From Alphaproteobacteria bacterium (GTDB lineage: Bacteria; Pseudomonadota; Alphaproteobacteria; Caulobacterales; Parvularculaceae), in assembly GCA_013151255.1 (NCBI GenBank), contig JAADIQ010000090.1:1-64000 (forward strand): DNA of 64,000 nucleotides, in the 5' to 3' direction. Numbering within the stretch: position 1 is the stretch's first letter; every line of letters starts with the position of its first letter. Of the stretch, positions 9,713 to 19,316 are shown piece after piece. The notes beneath the pieces are model-generated. The model saw nothing but the letters and a program-made list of their open reading frames with translations, was not told where the DNA came from and did not search any database. The position numbers and the translations under genes were made by a program.

Positions 9713-10979
9713 GCCGCAACGTCCTTCCAGCCTTCACCGCATCCTTGCCGAATTTCTCCCGGATGGCGTCGATGGCTTTTTCCTGGGCGGCGATGCGTTC
9801 GCGGTCCTCGCCGAACAGGTCCGCTTCGCTAGGCTCGCCCGCCGCGATTAGGTCGGAAAAGCCGACCCCTATAAGGCGGAAAGCAGTGTCGCCGGCCGCC
9901 TCATGCAGCATTTTCTTGGTCGCGGCAAAGGCGATGCGCGCCAGATTGCTCGGCGCTTCGAGCGTGATGCGCCGAGTGATGGTTTTGAAGTTTGCAGATT
10001 TCAGCTTCAGCGTGATGACGCGGCCTTCAAATTCACTCGCCTTCATTCGTGCAGAGACTTTCTCGCATAAGTCCCACAAGATATCTTCAAGCCTTTGCAC
10101 ATCGGTGATGTCGTGATTAAAGGTGGTCTCCGATGAGACGCTTTTGGTCTCGCGCCGGGGTTTGATGCGCCGCGCATCCTCGCCCTGAGACAGCCGCGCC
10201 AGACGCAGGCCAATCTCGCCATAGCGCTTGGCGAGCATTGCCGCGTCGAGCTTTTGTAACTGGCCTATCGTAGCGATGCCGTCGCCCTCAAGCCTGGCGG
10301 CCATCGCTGCGCCGACGCCCCAGATTTTGGTCACCGGCTGGCGCGCCAGAAACGCCAGCGTCTCGTCTTTGCCGATCACTGAAAACCCCTGCGGCTTGTC
10401 GAGGTCGGAGGCGATTTTGGCGAGAAACTTGTTGTGAGAAAGCCCGACCGAGGCGGTGACCCCAAGCTCGGCTTTGATTCGCGCCTGTAGTTTAGCCAGG
10501 GTAATGGCCGGCGGGCTGCCATGCAGCCGTTCCGTGCCGGTCAGATCCATGAAGGCCTCATCGATCGACAAGGGTTCGACCATCGGCGTCAGATCGCGCA
10601 TCATCTCGCGTACCGCCCGCCCGACCGCGACGTATTTCGCCATATTCGGCTTGATGACAACCGCATCAGGGCAGGCTTTCAGCGCCCTGAACATCGGCAT
10701 GGCCGATTTCACCCCATAGGTGCGCGCCACATAACAGCAGGTCGCCACCACCCCCCGCACGCCGCCGCCGACAATCACCGGCTTGTCGTTCAGCCCCGGA
10801 TCATCGCGCTTTTCGATCGCCGCATAGAACGCGTCACAGTCCAGATGAGCGATTGTTAGCTCGAAAAGCTCTGGATGCGACACAATGCGCTGATCGCCGC
10901 AGGCGGCGCATTGGCGCGCCCCGTCAGGCATGCGGGCGTAACAAACCCGGCAAAAAGCATTATCCGCAATAGCAAACAT
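9693..10979 (-). CDS. dinB: DNA polymerase IV (Y-family) with N-terminal zinc-ribbon-like extension
   Basis: 428 aa; IAHLDCDAFYAAIEKRDDP, VEPLSIDEAFMDLTG, VGLSHNKFLAKIASDLDKPQG; N-terminus CRVCYARMPDGARQCAACG. Confidence 0.93.
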   Translation of the reverse strand: MFAIADNAFCRVCYARMPDGARQCAACGDQRIVSHPELFELTIAHLDCDAFYAAIEKRDDPGLNDKPVIVGGGVRGVVATCCYVARTYGVKSAMPMFRALKACPDAVVIKPNMAKYVAVGRAVREMMRDLTPMVEPLSIDEAFMDLTGTERLHGSPPAITLAKLQARIKAELGVTASVGLSHNKFLAKIASDLDKPQGFSVIGKDETLAFLARQPVTKIWGVGAAMAARLEGDGIATIGQLQKLDAAMLAKRYGEIGLRLARLSQGEDARRIKPRRETKSVSSETTFNHDITDVQRLEDILWDLCEKVSARMKASEFEGRVITLKLKSANFKTITRRITLEAPSNLARIAFAATKKMLHEAAGDTAFRLIGVGFSDLIAAGEPSEADLFGEDRERIAAQEKAIDAIREKFGKDAVKAGRTLRPRSSGA

Positions 10980-11106
10980 TTAACAAAACGTTACCAGAAA
11001 GGGGCGGAAAAATATGCCCCCTTAGCGCTCAGGATAAACAATCGATTAAGACCTTTGTCGCAATACTTAACACCGGAGCGCTGATTCGGCGCGACCAGAG
11101 GCTTGT

Positions 11107-11514
11107 ATGCGTATGATGTCTGCAATGGAAAAGCTTGATATGCCGGCGCTTCCTAAGACGGTGCTTATCGTTGAGGACAATGAGCTGAACATGAAACTGT
11201 TTCATGATCTGCTTGAAGCCCATGGCTATCAGACACTTGAGGCCCGTACAGGCCCCGAGGCGCTTAAACTTGCCATCGATCACCGGCCTGACCTTATCTT
11301 GATGGACATTCAGCTTCCGGAGGTTTCTGGCCTGGAAGTCACCCGAAAGATTAAGGATAATGCGGAATTGGCTGATATTCCGATTATCGCCGTCACCGCC
11401 TTCGCCATGAAAGGCGACGAAGAACGCATTCGCCAGGGCGGATGCGAAGATTACATCGCAAAACCTATCTCCGTGGTCTCGTTTCTTGAGAAAGTGAAAA
11501 GGTATTTGGATTAG
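11107..11514 (+). CDS. divK: Response regulator DivK
   Basis: Stand-alone receiver domain ([23 protein letters not shown]...[21 protein letters not shown]...[13 protein letters not shown]...YIAKPIS) directly upstream of pleD. Confidence 0.92.
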   Translation: MRMMSAMEKLDMPALPKTVLIVEDNELNMKLFHDLLEAHGYQTLEARTGPEALKLAIDHRPDLILMDIQLPEVSGLEVTRKIKDNAELADIPIIAVTAFAMKGDEERIRQGGCEDYIAKPISVVSFLEKVKRYLD

Positions 11515-11556
11515 TCTTAATCCAACTTAGCTGATTGTTTTTGACGGGAGCCACGT

Positions 11557-12930
11557 ATGACGGCGCGCGTATTAGTCGTCGACGATTTAGAACCAAACGT
11601 GAAACTGCTCGAGGCCAAGCTTCGCGCAGAGTATTTTGACGTGGTGGGCGCCTATTCCGGCGAGGAGGCGATCACCATCGCCCAGGCCGAGCAACCCGAT
11701 ATCATTCTGCTTGATGTTATGATGCCGGGGCTCGATGGGTTTGAAACCTGCCGCCGGCTGAAGGCCGCGCCCGAGACCATGCATATCCCGATTGTTATGG
11801 TCACCGCGCTTGATCAGCAAGCGGACCGTGTCGCCGGACTGGAAGCGGGCGCTGATGATTTCCTCACCAAGCCGGTTGAAGACGTTGCGCTTTTTGCACG
11901 GGTGCGCTCCCTGACGCGCCTGAAGATGATGACCGACGAGCTGCGCGCGCGCTACACGACCGGCAAGGGTCTCGGTGTCGTCGATAGCATTGATGTTGAT
12001 GTCGATGATGGCGAAAGCAGCATATTGATCATTGATGACAATGAGGAGCAGACGGAACGCTTAAAAACCGCCCTTGGCGATGGCTATCTAATTTCGAACG
12101 AGGTTGATCCTGAGGCGGCGTTGGTTCAGGTGCGGTCCGGCGATTTTGGTTTGATCATCGTCAATATGTCGATTGAAGCGATGGACCCGCTGCGCTTGTG
12201 CTCATCGATCCGGTCGTTTGAAGAGACCAGGCTGACGCCGATCCTGGCGGTTGTGCGTAAAGGCGATACGCGTAAACTGGTGCGGGCGCTGGATATTGGC
12301 GTCAATGACTACCTTACCAAGCCGATTGACAAGGGTGAGTTGGGCGCGCGCGTTGCAACGCAATTGCGCCGCATGCGCTATGTTGACCAGTTGCGTTCTT
12401 CGTTCCAGGCGAGCCTTGAAATGGCGGTGACCGATCAATTGACCGGGCTTTACAATCGCCGTTATCTGGCCAGCCATCTGTCGGCAATGTTTGACCGCGC
12501 GCAATGGACCGGCCGGCCGCTTGCGGTGATGATCCTCGACATCGATCACTTTAAAGAAGTCAACGACACCCACGGCCATGATGTCGGCGATAAGGTCATT
12601 CAGGAGTTTGCCGAACGCATCTCGCGGTCAGTGCGCGGGATTGATTTGGCCTGCCGTTATGGCGGCGAGGAATTTTTGATCGCCATGCCTGATACCGACA
12701 TTGCGTTTGCGTCTGTGGTTGCTGAACGTCTGCGTCAGGAAATTGCCACGGCGAAATTCCTTGTTGGCGCGGGCGGTGCAGAAATCAAGGCGACGGTGAG
12801 CATCGGCATCGGCTCGACCGAAGGCGGGCCGGAAGAGGACAATGCGCAAAAGCTGATTAAACGCGCCGACGAAGCGCTTTATGAAGCCAAGACCTGCGGG
12901 CGTAACCGGGTGATCAAAAGCGCCGCTTAG
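11557..12930 (+). CDS. pleD: PleD-type diguanylate cyclase response regulator (REC-REC-GGDEF)
   Basis: 457 aa; two receiver domains, CRYGGEEFLIAMP active site and RGID (RxxD I-site) five residues upstream; divK-pleD tandem. Confidence 0.95.
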   Translation: MTARVLVVDDLEPNVKLLEAKLRAEYFDVVGAYSGEEAITIAQAEQPDIILLDVMMPGLDGFETCRRLKAAPETMHIPIVMVTALDQQADRVAGLEAGADDFLTKPVEDVALFARVRSLTRLKMMTDELRARYTTGKGLGVVDSIDVDVDDGESSILIIDDNEEQTERLKTALGDGYLISNEVDPEAALVQVRSGDFGLIIVNMSIEAMDPLRLCSSIRSFEETRLTPILAVVRKGDTRKLVRALDIGVNDYLTKPIDKGELGARVATQLRRMRYVDQLRSSFQASLEMAVTDQLTGLYNRRYLASHLSAMFDRAQWTGRPLAVMILDIDHFKEVNDTHGHDVGDKVIQEFAERISRSVRGIDLACRYGGEEFLIAMPDTDIAFASVVAERLRQEIATAKFLVGAGGAEIKATVSIGIGSTEGGPEEDNAQKLIKRADEALYEAKTCGRNRVIKSAA

Positions 12931-12948
12931 GCGACAGGCGCATGCAAT

Positions 12949-12975
12949 AAAAAAGCCGCCCCACGGGGCGGCTTC
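12949..12975. terminator. Terminator between convergent pleD and rpmG
   Basis: AAAAAAGCCGCCCC-AC-GGGGCGGCTT hairpin. Confidence 0.75.
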
Positions 12976-13003
12976 GTCATTTCAGGCAAGCAGCAAATGC
13001 GTG

Positions 13004-13171
13004 CTATTTGATTTTGCCTTCTTTGAATTCGACGTGTTTGCGCGCCACCGGGTCATATTTCCGCAAGACAAGCTTTTCGGTCATGGTCCGGGTGTTTTTC
13101 CTGGTGACATAGAAAAATCCCGTTCCAGCAGTGGAATTGAGCCGGATTTTGACAGTTGTCGGCTTGGCCAT
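13004..13171 (-). CDS. rpmG: 50S ribosomal protein L33
   Basis: Reverse strand [55 protein letters not shown] (55 aa, below the ORF-track cut-off). Confidence 0.96.
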   Translation of the reverse strand: MAKPTTVKIRLNSTAGTGFFYVTRKNTRTMTEKLVLRKYDPVARKHVEFKEGKIK

Positions 13172-13303
13172 TGGTATCTCCATAAAGCCGCAAACCTCTG
13201 CGGCGAGCCGGGAAACTACTAATCAAGCCCGCGATGTCAAGGCGCTGGCGGGGATTTTCATCGGCCTGGCCAAATAGTCGCCGCCAGGCTTTTCGGAAGG
13301 CCC

Positions 13304-13385
13304 GTCGCTGATTCGCCAGTCTTTGAGCCGGGCTGCGAGGAAAAGGGTAACTGCGCCCTGAAACCGGCTCAAAGTCGCTGATTCG
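13304..13385. repeat. Inverted repeat flanked by 12-bp direct repeats
   Basis: GTCGCTGATTCG at 13304-13315 and 13374-13385; between them CTTTGAGCCGG (13321-13331) / CCGGCTCAAAG (13364-13374). Confidence 0.6.
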
Positions 13386-13512
13386 GTTGGAAATCCGCTT
13401 CCTCACGACGATGTGAGTAGCGTGCGGGCTGTCAGGAGTATTGTCTGGTGGTGCAGCGGGCGGAGAGTAGGGGGCCCGCTTAGCGCCGCGTGGGAACAGG
13501 AGAGATGCGACA

Positions 13513-13974
13513 ATGACAACCTTAAAATGGGTTTTGGCGTTAGCCATAGGCGGATTTTTGATCATGATGGGGGTGATGAAGTTCACCGGCGAAGCGCATA
13601 TCTTTCCCTATATTGAATATAAAGCCGCCGCGGCCGGGCTGCCGTTTGCAAGCCTGGCCTATCCGCTCGGCAACTATCTGACCGGCGCCTTGGAGCTTGT
13701 CGCCGGCGTCACGGTGATCTTGCCGATGACCCGCAAGATTGGCTCGCTCCTGGCGGTGCTGCCGGTGCTTGGCGCGGTGCTGTTTCACCTGTCGCCGGCG
13801 CTCGGCATTGTCACGGCGGAAGGCTACGCTGACCCGAAACCGGTCGAAGCGCTGGCCGCCGGCGGGCCTTTCACCGCCGCGGATTTCACCGGCGAGACCA
13901 ATATGCTGTTCATGATGGCGGCGGGCGGATTGTTGCTGGCGATTATCAATTTTGTAGTTCAGCGCAATTCTTAG
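13513..13974 (+). CDS. DoxX-like integral membrane protein
   Basis: 153 aa, four predicted hydrophobic segments; FLIMMGVMKFTGEAHIFPYIEYKAAAAGLPFASLAYPLGNYLTGALELVAGV. Confidence 0.55.
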   Translation: MTTLKWVLALAIGGFLIMMGVMKFTGEAHIFPYIEYKAAAAGLPFASLAYPLGNYLTGALELVAGVTVILPMTRKIGSLLAVLPVLGAVLFHLSPALGIVTAEGYADPKPVEALAAGGPFTAADFTGETNMLFMMAAGGLLLAIINFVVQRNS

Positions 13975-13984
13975 AGCGCCGGGT

Positions 13985-15286
13985 TTAACCGAATACGCGG
14001 CTGAAAATCACATCCACATGCCTTGTGTGATGGTCGAGGTCGAAAAGCTTGTCGAGCTGTGACGGTTCAATACGCGACGTCACATCTTTGTCGGCTTTGA
14101 GGTTATCGATAAACCGTCCTTCACCGCGCCAGGCTGGCATCGCGTTTCGTTGCACCCAAGAATAGGAATCCTCGCGCGAGACGCCCGCCTGGGTCAGCGC
14201 CAGGAGGACGCGCTGCGAGAAAATCAAACCGCCAAGCTTGTCGAGATTTTCCTTCATGCGATCGGGATAGACGACAAGGTTTTCAATAACCCCCGCCAGC
14301 CGGTGCAGGGCGAAGTCGAGATGGATGGTGGCGTCCGGCGCAATGCCGCGCTCAACGGAGGAATGCGAAATATCGCGCTCATGCCAGAGGGCGACATTTT
14401 CCATCGCCGGGATGACGCACATACGCACCAGCCGGGCCAGGCCCGTAAGGTTTTCTGTGAGGATGGGGTTGCGCTTATGCGGCATCGCCGATGAGCCCTT
14501 TTGGCCCTTGGAGAAATATTCCTCCGCCTCCAGAACTTCGCTGCGCTGGAGATGACGGACCTCAACGGCGAGGCGCTCAATCGACGAGGCGATAATACCG
14601 AGCGCGGCGAAGAATGCGGCGTGGCGATCGCGCGGGATGATTTGCGTCGAGACCGGCTCAACCGCCAGCCCCATTTTGTCCGCGACATAAGCTTCAACGG
14701 ATGGGTCAACATTGGCGAAGGTGCCGACCGCGCCGGAGATGGCGCAAACCGCGATTTCCGCACGCGCCGCTTCCAGGCGGCGTTTGCCGCGTTCAAATTC
14801 AGCGTAGAATGTCGCGAGCTTCAGCCCGAAAGTCGTTGGCTCGGCGTGGATAGCGTGGCTGCGGCCGACGCAGATGGTGTTTTTATGCTCCATGGCGCGG
14901 AGTTTTAAACTCGCGAGCACCCGGTCCATGCCCGCCAGTAAAAGATCGCTCGCCCGCGCCAGTTGCACTGACAGACAAGTGTCGAGGATGTCCGACGAGG
15001 TCATGCCCTGATGGACATAGCGCGCCTCGGGCCCGACAATTTCCGACAGGTGGGTTAAAAAGGCGATGACGTCATGTTTCACCTCGCGCTCAATCTCATC
15101 AATCCGGTCGCTATCGAAGGCGGCTTGGCTGCCCTTTTCCCAGACGGTTTTGGCGGCCTGTTCGGGAATAACCCCAAGCTCGGCCATGCGCGTGGCGGCA
15201 TGGGCCTCGATTTCAAACCATATCCGATATTTGGTTTGCGCCGACCAGATGTCGGTCATTTCCGGGCGCGCATAGCGTGGGATCAT
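13985..15286 (-). CDS. purB: Adenylosuccinate lyase
   Basis: 433 aa; signature SSAMPHKRNPILTENL, MIPRYARPEMTDIWS N-terminus, VHQGMTSSDILDTCLSVQL. Confidence 0.97.
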   Translation of the reverse strand: MIPRYARPEMTDIWSAQTKYRIWFEIEAHAATRMAELGVIPEQAAKTVWEKGSQAAFDSDRIDEIEREVKHDVIAFLTHLSEIVGPEARYVHQGMTSSDILDTCLSVQLARASDLLLAGMDRVLASLKLRAMEHKNTICVGRSHAIHAEPTTFGLKLATFYAEFERGKRRLEAARAEIAVCAISGAVGTFANVDPSVEAYVADKMGLAVEPVSTQIIPRDRHAAFFAALGIIASSIERLAVEVRHLQRSEVLEAEEYFSKGQKGSSAMPHKRNPILTENLTGLARLVRMCVIPAMENVALWHERDISHSSVERGIAPDATIHLDFALHRLAGVIENLVVYPDRMKENLDKLGGLIFSQRVLLALTQAGVSREDSYSWVQRNAMPAWRGEGRFIDNLKADKDVTSRIEPSQLDKLFDLDHHTRHVDVIFSRVFG

Positions 15287-15341
15287 GTCTTACTCCTGTT
15301 GTGCAGGGCGTAAGGTTCGGGCGGAAAAATGTCAAAGGACG

Positions 15342-15524
15342 TTATTGGTTTTTATGAGGCGGATCGGACGCCGCGCCGTCGCTCTCCAGCGTGCCCATGG
15401 TGGTTTCATCGTCGAGGGTGGCGACGGGCGCGCTGCGGGCGCCCCATATCCACCAGCCGACGCCGAGGCCGGTGGCGAAGGCCAGGACCAGAAGAAACCA
15501 CATATGTAAGGCGAGCCAGAGCAT
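15342..15524 (-). CDS. Small single-TM hypothetical protein
   Basis: MLWLALHMWFLLVLAFATGLGVGWWIWGARSAPVATLDDETTMG...; lies between purB and the OmpA-family gene on the same strand. Confidence 0.45.
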   Translation of the reverse strand: MLWLALHMWFLLVLAFATGLGVGWWIWGARSAPVATLDDETTMGTLESDGAASDPPHKNQ

Positions 15525-15537
15525 TGGTGTAACCACG

Positions 15538-16725
15538 CTAATCCTGATTGCCGGGTGTGAACTCAAATTCTATACGGCGATTCCTCGCCCGGCCCTCAGC
15601 CGTTCTGTTGCTGACCAGCGGCTGGCTTTCGCCGGCGCCGCTTGTGGTGATGCGCGCGGCGTCGACGCCGGCGGTGCGGAGATAGTCGCCAACCGCGCGG
15701 GCTCTGGCAAGGCTGAGCCGACGATTTGCCGCCGTGCCGCCGGCGGCGTCAGTGTGGCCGGTGATGGCGATTTTAAGGCCCGGGCAGGCGCCAAGCGCCG
15801 CCGCCAGCGCGTCCAATAGCTCCCGGCTGGCGCCGTTGAGGCTGGCGCGGTCTCTGGCGAAGGATATCTGCGCGGCGCTGAGGATTGACCGGGACTGTCC
15901 GGCGCAACGCAGGGCGCGGTCGGGCTCTGCAACTGCGGCGGGCGCGGCGCCGGTATCGGCTGCAACCGGCCCCTCGCTAAGTGTTTCGGATTCTTCCTGG
16001 GTGATTTCGGGCTGGGTGATTTCAGGCGGGGCGAGGGTGAGCTTGGCGGCGCCGGAAAGCCCGTCATTGATCATCGCCATTAGCCGCTCAATCGCCGCCG
16101 CGCCGGCGCTGTCGGCGACAACGCCGCTGACTTCAAACGCCGGACCGTTGGCTTCCACGGCGCCATTATCAAGCCGCGCCAGCGCCTGCAGACTAATTGA
16201 CGCCGCCGACAGCCAGCTGTCTTCCGGCGGCGCGCCGCTGGCGATTTCAAGCGCGCCGGAAATATCAGCGTCGGGAAAGCGCATGGCGGCAAGGAGAAAG
16301 ACCGCATCGCGTGCGCTCGGACTTGGCGCATAGCCGGAAAGGACCAACTGACCCGCTTGCAATTGGGCAATCCAGACAAACGGATCGGCCAGCGGCGGGC
16401 CGGAAAACACCGTCATATTCGAGGCGTCGAGAATGGTTATGCCGCCAAGCGCCAGCCCGCCTGGCCATTGCGCGCGCGCGACACCGGTTTTGAGGGTGTC
16501 CAATGCCTCGCGCGAGGGCGCCTCTCCGAATAAAACCGCCTTCTGCCCATCAATCTCCACGCCGGCCCAATCGGCGCCCGCCGCATCGATGGCGCGGAGC
16601 GCTTTGTCGAGCAAATGGCGTTCAGCCGACTGCGCCGAGCCGGGCAGCCAATCCATATGTATGCTGACTATGCCAATCACCCCAATGACAACGCAGCCGG
16701 CAAGAAATTTTAACAGCGCTTTCAT
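15538..16725 (-). CDS. OmpA family protein with N-terminal TM segment
   Basis: 395 aa; C-terminal ITGHTDAAGGTAANRRLSLARARAVGDYLRTAGVDAARITTSGAGESQPLVSNRTAEGRARNRRIEFE is OmpA-like; BON-like repeats upstream. Confidence 0.85.
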   Translation of the reverse strand: MKALLKFLAGCVVIGVIGIVSIHMDWLPGSAQSAERHLLDKALRAIDAAGADWAGVEIDGQKAVLFGEAPSREALDTLKTGVARAQWPGGLALGGITILDASNMTVFSGPPLADPFVWIAQLQAGQLVLSGYAPSPSARDAVFLLAAMRFPDADISGALEIASGAPPEDSWLSAASISLQALARLDNGAVEANGPAFEVSGVVADSAGAAAIERLMAMINDGLSGAAKLTLAPPEITQPEITQEESETLSEGPVAADTGAAPAAVAEPDRALRCAGQSRSILSAAQISFARDRASLNGASRELLDALAAALGACPGLKIAITGHTDAAGGTAANRRLSLARARAVGDYLRTAGVDAARITTSGAGESQPLVSNRTAEGRARNRRIEFEFTPGNQD

Positions 16726-16744
16726 ATTTCAACAGTGATGCGCG

Positions 16745-17779
16745 CTACCATTCGAGAATGACTTTTCCCGATTGGCCGGAGCGCATAACATCGAACCCCT
16801 TTTGATAGTCGTCGATTTTGAAGCGGTGGGTGAGAATTGGCGACAGGTCGAGCCCGGCCTGCAACATCGCGCCCATCTTGTACCAGGTTTCAAACATCCG
16901 CCGACCATAGACGCCTTTGATTTCCAGCCCCTTAAAGATAACTTTGTCCCAGTCGATCCCGGCGCCATTGGGCATGATGCCGAGCATGGCGATTTTGCCG
17001 CCATGGTTCATGGTCTCCAGCATCGCCTGAAACGCTGAGGGAACACCGGACATTTCAAGACCGATGTCAAAGCCCTCGGTCATTTTCAGTTCGCTCATCG
17101 TGTCCTGGAGCGATCCGTTTTGCACATTGACGGTGCGGGTGGCGCCCATTTTCGTCGCGAGATCGAGGCGGTAGTCATTAACGTCGGTCACCACCACATG
17201 GCGCGCGCCGGCAAACTGCGCGATGGCGCAGGCCATGATGCCAATCGGTCCGGCGCCGGTAATCAGGACATCCTCGCCGACAAGGTCAAAGGCGAGGGCG
17301 GTATGGGTGGCGTTGCCGTAAGGGTCAAAGATCGCGCCCATATCGTCGGAGACATCATCAGGCAGCTTGTAAACATTGAATGCCGGCACCGCGACATATT
17401 CCGCAAACGAGCCCGCCCGGTTGACGCCGACGCCGACGGTGTTGCGGCAGAGATGGCGTTTGCCGGCGCGGCAATTGCGGCAATAACCGCAAGTGATGTG
17501 GCCCTCGGCCGAAACCCGGTCGCCGATCTTGAAGGTGGCGTGTTCGGGATGGACTTCCGATCCGATCTCAACAACTTCGCCGGCGAACTCATGACCGACA
17601 GTCATCGGCACGGGAATGGTTGCTTGCGCCCACTCGTCCCAATTATAAATATGGATATCGGTGCCGCAGATCGCCGTGCGCTTCACCTTGATCAAAACAT
17701 CATTGAGCCCGATTTGCGGGCGCGCAGTATCGGCAAGCCAGATGCCTTCCTCGCGCTTTGCCTTGATCAGAGCTTTCAT
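16745..17779 (-). CDS. tdh: L-threonine 3-dehydrogenase
   Basis: 344 aa zinc alcohol dehydrogenase family ([32 protein letters not shown]), downstream of kbl. Confidence 0.95.
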   Translation of the reverse strand: MKALIKAKREEGIWLADTARPQIGLNDVLIKVKRTAICGTDIHIYNWDEWAQATIPVPMTVGHEFAGEVVEIGSEVHPEHATFKIGDRVSAEGHITCGYCRNCRAGKRHLCRNTVGVGVNRAGSFAEYVAVPAFNVYKLPDDVSDDMGAIFDPYGNATHTALAFDLVGEDVLITGAGPIGIMACAIAQFAGARHVVVTDVNDYRLDLATKMGATRTVNVQNGSLQDTMSELKMTEGFDIGLEMSGVPSAFQAMLETMNHGGKIAMLGIMPNGAGIDWDKVIFKGLEIKGVYGRRMFETWYKMGAMLQAGLDLSPILTHRFKIDDYQKGFDVMRSGQSGKVILEW

Positions 17780-17918
17780 GGCTCGTCTCCACCGGTTGAG
17801 ATGCTTTAGACTTATTCGCTGAGCGATGCGCGGTCTATAGAAACTGTCAAGAAATTACGCCTTACAAGGTCGCAGGGGCGTGATGTTAACCTTACTCAAA
17901 ACACATCGGCGCCTGAGC

Positions 17919-19133
17919 TTAAATCATACCGAGGTCGCGGCCAACTTTCACAAACGCGGCGACGGCGCGGTCCACCTGTTCGTCGCTATGGGCGGCGCAC
18001 ATTTGCGTGCGGATGCGCGCCAGGCCCTTCGGCACCACCGGGAACGAGAAGGCGGTGACATAAACCCCTTCATCCATGAGTGCGGCCGCCATTTCGCCAG
18101 CCAGTTTCGCGTCGCCAAGCATCACCGGAATAATCGGGTGCTCGCCTGGCAGGAGGTCAAATCCGGCCTCGCTCATTTGCGCGCGAAAGCGCTGCGCATT
18201 GCGAAACAGCTGCTTGCGCAAATCGCCGCCGTTGCGGACCAGCGCAAATGTCTTCATGGCCGCGCCAAGCAGCGCCGGCGTCAGCGCATTGGAGAACAGG
18301 TATGGCCGCGCGCGGTTGCGCAACAGATGCACGACATTCTTTGAGGCGCAGATATATCCACCCATGCCACCGCCCAACGCCTTGCCGAGCGTGCCTGTCA
18401 AGATATCGATACGCTCAGCGACGCCGCAATGTTCCGGCGCGCCCTTGCCATTGGCCCCCATAAAGCCGGTCGCATGACAATCATCGACCATCACCAGCGC
18501 GTCATATTTATCCGCAAGCTGACAAATCTCGTCGAGCTTGGCGATGTAGCCGTCCATCGAGAAGACGCCGTCAGTGACGATAAGCTTCGTGCGGGCGCCG
18601 TCAGCATCGGCCTGCTTCAGCTGAACTTCGAGATCGTCCATATCTGAATTGGCGAAGCGATAGCGCTTGGCCTTGCACAGGCGCACCCCGTCGATGATCG
18701 AGGCGTGGTTTAAGGCGTCGGAGATGATTGCATCCTCCGCGCCCAGCAGCGGTTCAAACACGCCGCCATTAGCATCAAAACAGGCGGCGAAAAGGATTGC
18801 ATCCTCATAGCCCAGAAAATCGGCAATCTCCTTTTCGACACGGCGGTGGAGATCGCTGGTGCCGCAGATAAACCGCACCGACGCCATGCCGAAACCATAG
18901 GCGTCCATGGTTTCCTTCGCCGCCGCGACCAGCGCCGGGTTGTCGGCGAGGCCGAGATAATTGTTGGCGCAAAAATTCAACACGCGAAGGGTCTTGCCTT
19001 GATGCAGAACGTCAATCTCCGGGCCTTGCGGCGAGGTGATTTGGCGCTCGTTTTTCTCAAGGCCCTGCTCGCGAATATCGGCCAATGTTGCGTCTATCCG
19101 GGCGTAAAATGCATCGCGCATGAGCGTCTCCAT
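17919..19133 (-). CDS. kbl: Glycine C-acetyltransferase (2-amino-3-ketobutyrate CoA ligase)
   Basis: 404 aa; FCANNYLGLADNPALV, VMVDDCHATGFMG, GTLGKALGGGMGGYICASK; tdh neighbour. Confidence 0.95.
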   Translation of the reverse strand: METLMRDAFYARIDATLADIREQGLEKNERQITSPQGPEIDVLHQGKTLRVLNFCANNYLGLADNPALVAAAKETMDAYGFGMASVRFICGTSDLHRRVEKEIADFLGYEDAILFAACFDANGGVFEPLLGAEDAIISDALNHASIIDGVRLCKAKRYRFANSDMDDLEVQLKQADADGARTKLIVTDGVFSMDGYIAKLDEICQLADKYDALVMVDDCHATGFMGANGKGAPEHCGVAERIDILTGTLGKALGGGMGGYICASKNVVHLLRNRARPYLFSNALTPALLGAAMKTFALVRNGGDLRKQLFRNAQRFRAQMSEAGFDLLPGEHPIIPVMLGDAKLAGEMAAALMDEGVYVTAFSFPVVPKGLARIRTQMCAAHSDEQVDRAVAAFVKVGRDLGMI

Positions 19134-19179
19134 TGGGGGGCCGTTTGTGGTTGGTTGTCAGGACGGTTTGGCAGCGCGC

Positions 19180-19201
19180 GGCGCCAACGTCAATTGGCGC
19201 C
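19180..19201. promoter_or_regulatory. Inverted repeat in kbl/amidase divergent intergenic region
   Basis: GGCGCCAA-CGTCAA-TTGGCGCC perfect 8-bp arms. Confidence 0.4.
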
Positions 19202-19316
19202 GGGCCACAAGGTTTTCAAATAGATATTCAAGCTTGCCATGTTTACAGCCGCCCGGCAGTGTTCAAAATGAATAGTGTAGAAGTCGTTGTTCCGGGCAAA
19301 CAAAGGGCGAGCCATC

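Noticed and set aside
13053-13586. - strand 177-aa ORF across rpmG and the rpmG-DoxX gap
   Set aside because: Overlaps rpmG out of frame, low-complexity basic composition, crosses the repeat; rpmG itself is the real gene.
16772-17809. + strand ORF 17120-17809 opposite tdh
   Set aside because: Antisense to tdh with no recognisable family features.
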